The notes under the pieces are model-generated. The model ran no database searches and had not been told where the DNA came from. It worked only from the letters and a program-made list of their open reading frames with translations. A DNA stretch of 64,000 bases, taken from the NCBI GenBank assembly GCA_050084985.1, contig JBITNC010000001.1, positions 20,646,001 to 20,710,000 of the forward strand, written 5' to 3'. This document shows positions 61,301-64,000 of this stretch, piece after piece. Both the position numbers and the translations under genes were made by a program. The DNA is from Nageia nagi (Eukaryota > Pinophyta). The number at the start of each line of letters is the position of its first letter. Position 1 is the first letter of the stretch.

Positions 61301-61602
61301 CTGCAGTAATGGACATTCAACAAATTATTAAGATGCAATTGTATTCTAGCAAACAAATCCTGTCTCAGTTAGGACATTTTAGGGCAAAATAACATATAAA
61401 TTCAAATACAAAACGATTTCCAACTGTTTCAGTGGAGATATGATATATTCGCAATCCTAACCATATAGCTCTCTGTCTCTTTCCTGTGGATATCTGATAT
61501 ATTAGCAATCCTAACCATATAGCTCTCTCTCTCCCCTTCCAGACATTATTGTGCCCGAAAGATTTTAAAGAGCGAGCCAATAATTTAATGTAAGAACCTC
61601 AC
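61301..61602 (-). other. Putative leader intron in the PHT1 5' UTR
   Basis: Minus-strand signals: donor GGAG|GTGAGG (GT at 61601-61602) and acceptor ATTACTGCAG| (ending at 61301), 28 bp before the ATG. The result would be a 302-bp intron. 5'-UTR introns are common in PHT1 genes. The pyrimidine tract is weak, and no transcript evidence is available. Confidence 0.4.
61432..61540. repeat. 54-bp tandem duplication upstream of PHT1
   Basis: Two copies begin at 61432 and 61486 (gtggagatatgatatattcg and gtggatatctgatatattag). Both continue gcaatcctaaccatatagct and end in ctctct tracts. They are nearly identical, and lie within the putative leader intron or proximal promoter. Confidence 0.92.
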
Positions 61603-61603
61603 C

Positions 61604-62560
61604 TCCAAGTAGAAGCTGCGCCAAAGGACAAGGCTTCTTTATGCGTCTCTGTATGTGAAAAATGCGAGCCTACACTACATTTAATGGCTCCGAAAGATGA
61701 CGATTGATGAGTATCGGATTTTCGTGCCAGCGATTTTTAAGTTCGGTTTCTGCGCAATAGCCCACATAGTTGAGTGTAATGTACGGGTCAACGTGCGTTA
61801 AGTATGTGCTGGATTGGAGCTTAAATTAATGCTTCGAGCCCTGAAAAGCCAACTCTATACGAAATATAAATTTACTTTCGCTTTGCTCCACAAGCTCAGT
61901 TCAAAATTGGCTTAAACATGCATTCAGATTCTACCATGGTCCTGAAAAAACCTTAATTTCCAGGCAGCGAATACTCGACGACTCAAACACTTTATCCTCT
62001 TCACTGCTATCACCCACTAAACCAACAACAAATCGGATTTACGTTGACCAATTCAAACAGTGTAAGTCTCTTTATACTGTTGTTATATTTGGATGTCATC
62101 GTTGGACACTCCCAAATAAAATAACACCTATAAATTATGTTTTCCTCTCTGTAGACGGGCCTAAATAGACTGAAATTAAGTTCATTTTCTAATTTTATAT
62201 GTCCATGAGCGTGAGCTGTACTCTTTGTCTTGCCTATATATATCTACCAGGTAACTTGCGAGGCCTCCTTACAGGGCAATTTGATGTTGAGCTTTTGATT
62301 TAATTTATAGGCCTGTTTTGATATTTAGGCGGCACAGGATTATCCATCTGAAAAAAATGTCAACGCCCGTAACGAATTTTAGCCCACTAGAGCCATATCC
62401 TTGCTTGATTTGCTAAAATTCAGTCTATAAAATAAAGTATTATTTAAACATATAAAATTAAGTTACAGGGATATGACGGACTCCATTTATCTATAGGTTG
62501 CGGTTAACGAAGGGCTCCTCAAGGTCCACGATGGTTTCAGCCGTACCACAAACAAAATGT
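61604..62560 (-). promoter_or_regulatory. PHT1 upstream region (promoter and leader)
   Basis: Base composition is less AT-rich than the flanks up to about 62.5 kb, suggesting gene-associated DNA. Candidate TATA elements on the minus strand are TATAAAGAGA (62067-62076) and TATATATA (62235-62243). The transcription start is unknown. I found no exact phosphate-starvation P1BS site (GNATATNC); the nearest is ggatatct at 61488-61495. Confidence 0.4.
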
Positions 62561-64000
62561 TGTCACTAGAATCATATGTGATGTCTAAAGTTTATAGATA
62601 ACTATTTAAAGAGGCAGAGTTAAATGTTAATGTAGATGGCAGATTTTATTCTTATTCACATTATGTTCATATAAATATGAATACAATATAAAGTGATAAT
62701 GTAAATAGAATAATAATTACAATTATAGTATATTAATGAAAATGATATACAATTTTCAAAATAGATATATTATATTATAAATTTTAGTTTGTGTATTTTT
62801 TGTTCATTTTAATTATATGGCTTTTCTTCTAGTCAATCAAGATTTTGGTCTATCCAACCACTTATATTATATCTAGTTTCCAATCAAACTTGGTCGAACT
62901 AACTTTGACTTTTCAATATCAATGTAAAGCTTTCAAGATATTATGATCAAGTTAAGATGTATTCTTATCACTCTAATGGGATCCAAAGTTTATCTTTGAG
63001 ATTATAAGTAGGACAAGTGCCAAGCCATACAAGGTATAGTCTCTGACCCATGTGCATGAATAGTTAATAGTTATAATGTATTTAGCATTCTATGTTGGTT
63101 GTTTGTAAGGTTCTTTAGCATGATGTCTTAGTTGTTTAAAAGGTTGCTTGTTATTTTGATAGTCACTTTTTCTTACATATTAAGAATTCTTAGATGATAT
63201 AGAATCTTCAAGAGTGACATTGGAAGGTAATAATTCTAAAGAAGCTCTAAGTGTTAGTGTTTTGATGAGGAAGGTGGAATTGCTATGGAAAATTTAATTT
63301 TCAAATTAGAGAAATATGATTTATTAGAGAGATTTAAGGGAGGAGGATTAACATCTACATAAGATTGGATTTCATGTTTTTATATAATGTATTTGGTAGG
63401 ATTTGATACATTTCTTTTGGAGATTTTGATTATTGGCAATGATATTTACAAGTTAAGTATTAGATCTAGATTCATGTCAAAGCATGAGAAGGAGGTATGT
63501 CAAAGAAAATATGGCATATTTACTAGATTATAATAAATATAAAATTCTAAGTATATAATAATTGAACCTTTCATGTATAGATTTTATGCATTAATATAAT
63601 GTCGAGGGGAAACATTACATAGATTTATAAACTTGATTATGTGTTATTTTTGTAGCCAATTTTATAATAGAGAAATTTTTAAGTTCTTTTCCCTTCCCTT
63701 AAATTCATAATAAAACTCAATTGTATAAAGAATTATGATTTATTGAGTTCAAGGCCACTATTCATAAGGTTAGGATTTACTAGTATTGGATTAGGAGACG
63801 GATTAAATTACATATTATTAGTAATAAAATTACTCTTGTTGATGGTAATTTCATCCATACAAAAATTCATGATCAAGTTTACCACCCTATGGATTGCTCA
63901 AAGGTCATACCATCCACATTTGAATGAGAAGGCTCTACTCTTCTCCTTTTGAAGGAATAGTTACTCCAAGGTCTATGAAAAAGAAAGAAAAAAAATAGTA
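62561..64000. other. Unassigned AT-rich DNA at the right edge
   Basis: Composition returns to that of the repeats. A broken plus-strand frame near 63250-63520 (EKYDLLERFKGGG) and another at 63743-63952 could be old element coding sequence, but I cannot assign either. Confidence 0.3.

Noticed and set aside
61273-62500. P1BS phosphate-starvation element (GNATATNC) upstream of PHT1
   Set aside because: Checking the ATAT sites by eye gave no exact match; the nearest, ggatatct at 61488, has the wrong last base.

Overview
The window is almost certainly from a land-plant nuclear genome with a very large repeat load. A conifer or other gymnosperm is my best guess, because many old LTR retrotransposons are nested in each other and riddled with stops and frameshifts. 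The species cannot be fixed from the sequence. Base composition is strongly AT-rich everywhere except 59.6-62.5 kb. That island holds the only intact gene, a single-exon PHT1-type phosphate:proton symporter of 550 residues on the minus strand (59620-61272).

Layout. 1-7278: 5' part of a Tat-type Ty3/gypsy element (minus), inserted in a chromovirus (Ty3/gypsy with chromodomain, plus, 7279 to about 10.7 kb). 11.2-12.8 kb: Copia RNase H remnant and a Copia LTR. 14-17.2 kb: decayed Ty3 remnant (plus). 17.4-19.1 kb: 5' half of a LINE (minus). 21.5-23.4 kb: C-terminal half of a CACTA transposase (minus). 23.5-51.5 kb: one Copia element (minus) split by two later insertions, each with recognisable LTRs and a near-perfect 5-bp target duplication. 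These are a short Ty3 element (25458-30206, plus) and an 18-kb Tat-type Ty3 element (31364-49527, minus). 53.7-54.2 kb: a second CACTA fragment. 55.2-59.6 kb: a broken copy of the PHT1 3' end, then two tandem 1.3-kb units built from a 24-bp minisatellite, then the PHT1 gene. 62.6-64 kb: unassigned AT-rich DNA.

The most interesting relations are between parts. The last ~95 codons of PHT1 plus ~790 bp of its 3' flank recur inside the 18-kb Tat element at 34635-35711. There they abut an antisense plant-mobile-domain ORF. The fragment looks younger than the element, because it is ~95% identical in the flank while the element's two LTRs are only ~80-85% identical. Substitutions in the copied coding part are nearly all C-to-T or G-to-A, as expected for methylated DNA. 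One LTR of the short Ty3 element carries a duplicated LTR start plus 160 bp of the other LTR's Copia flank, which reads as a repair-synthesis scar.

All identities were judged by eye. I saw no new defence, toxin or enzymatic system, no CRISPR array, and no convincing tRNA or rRNA gene.
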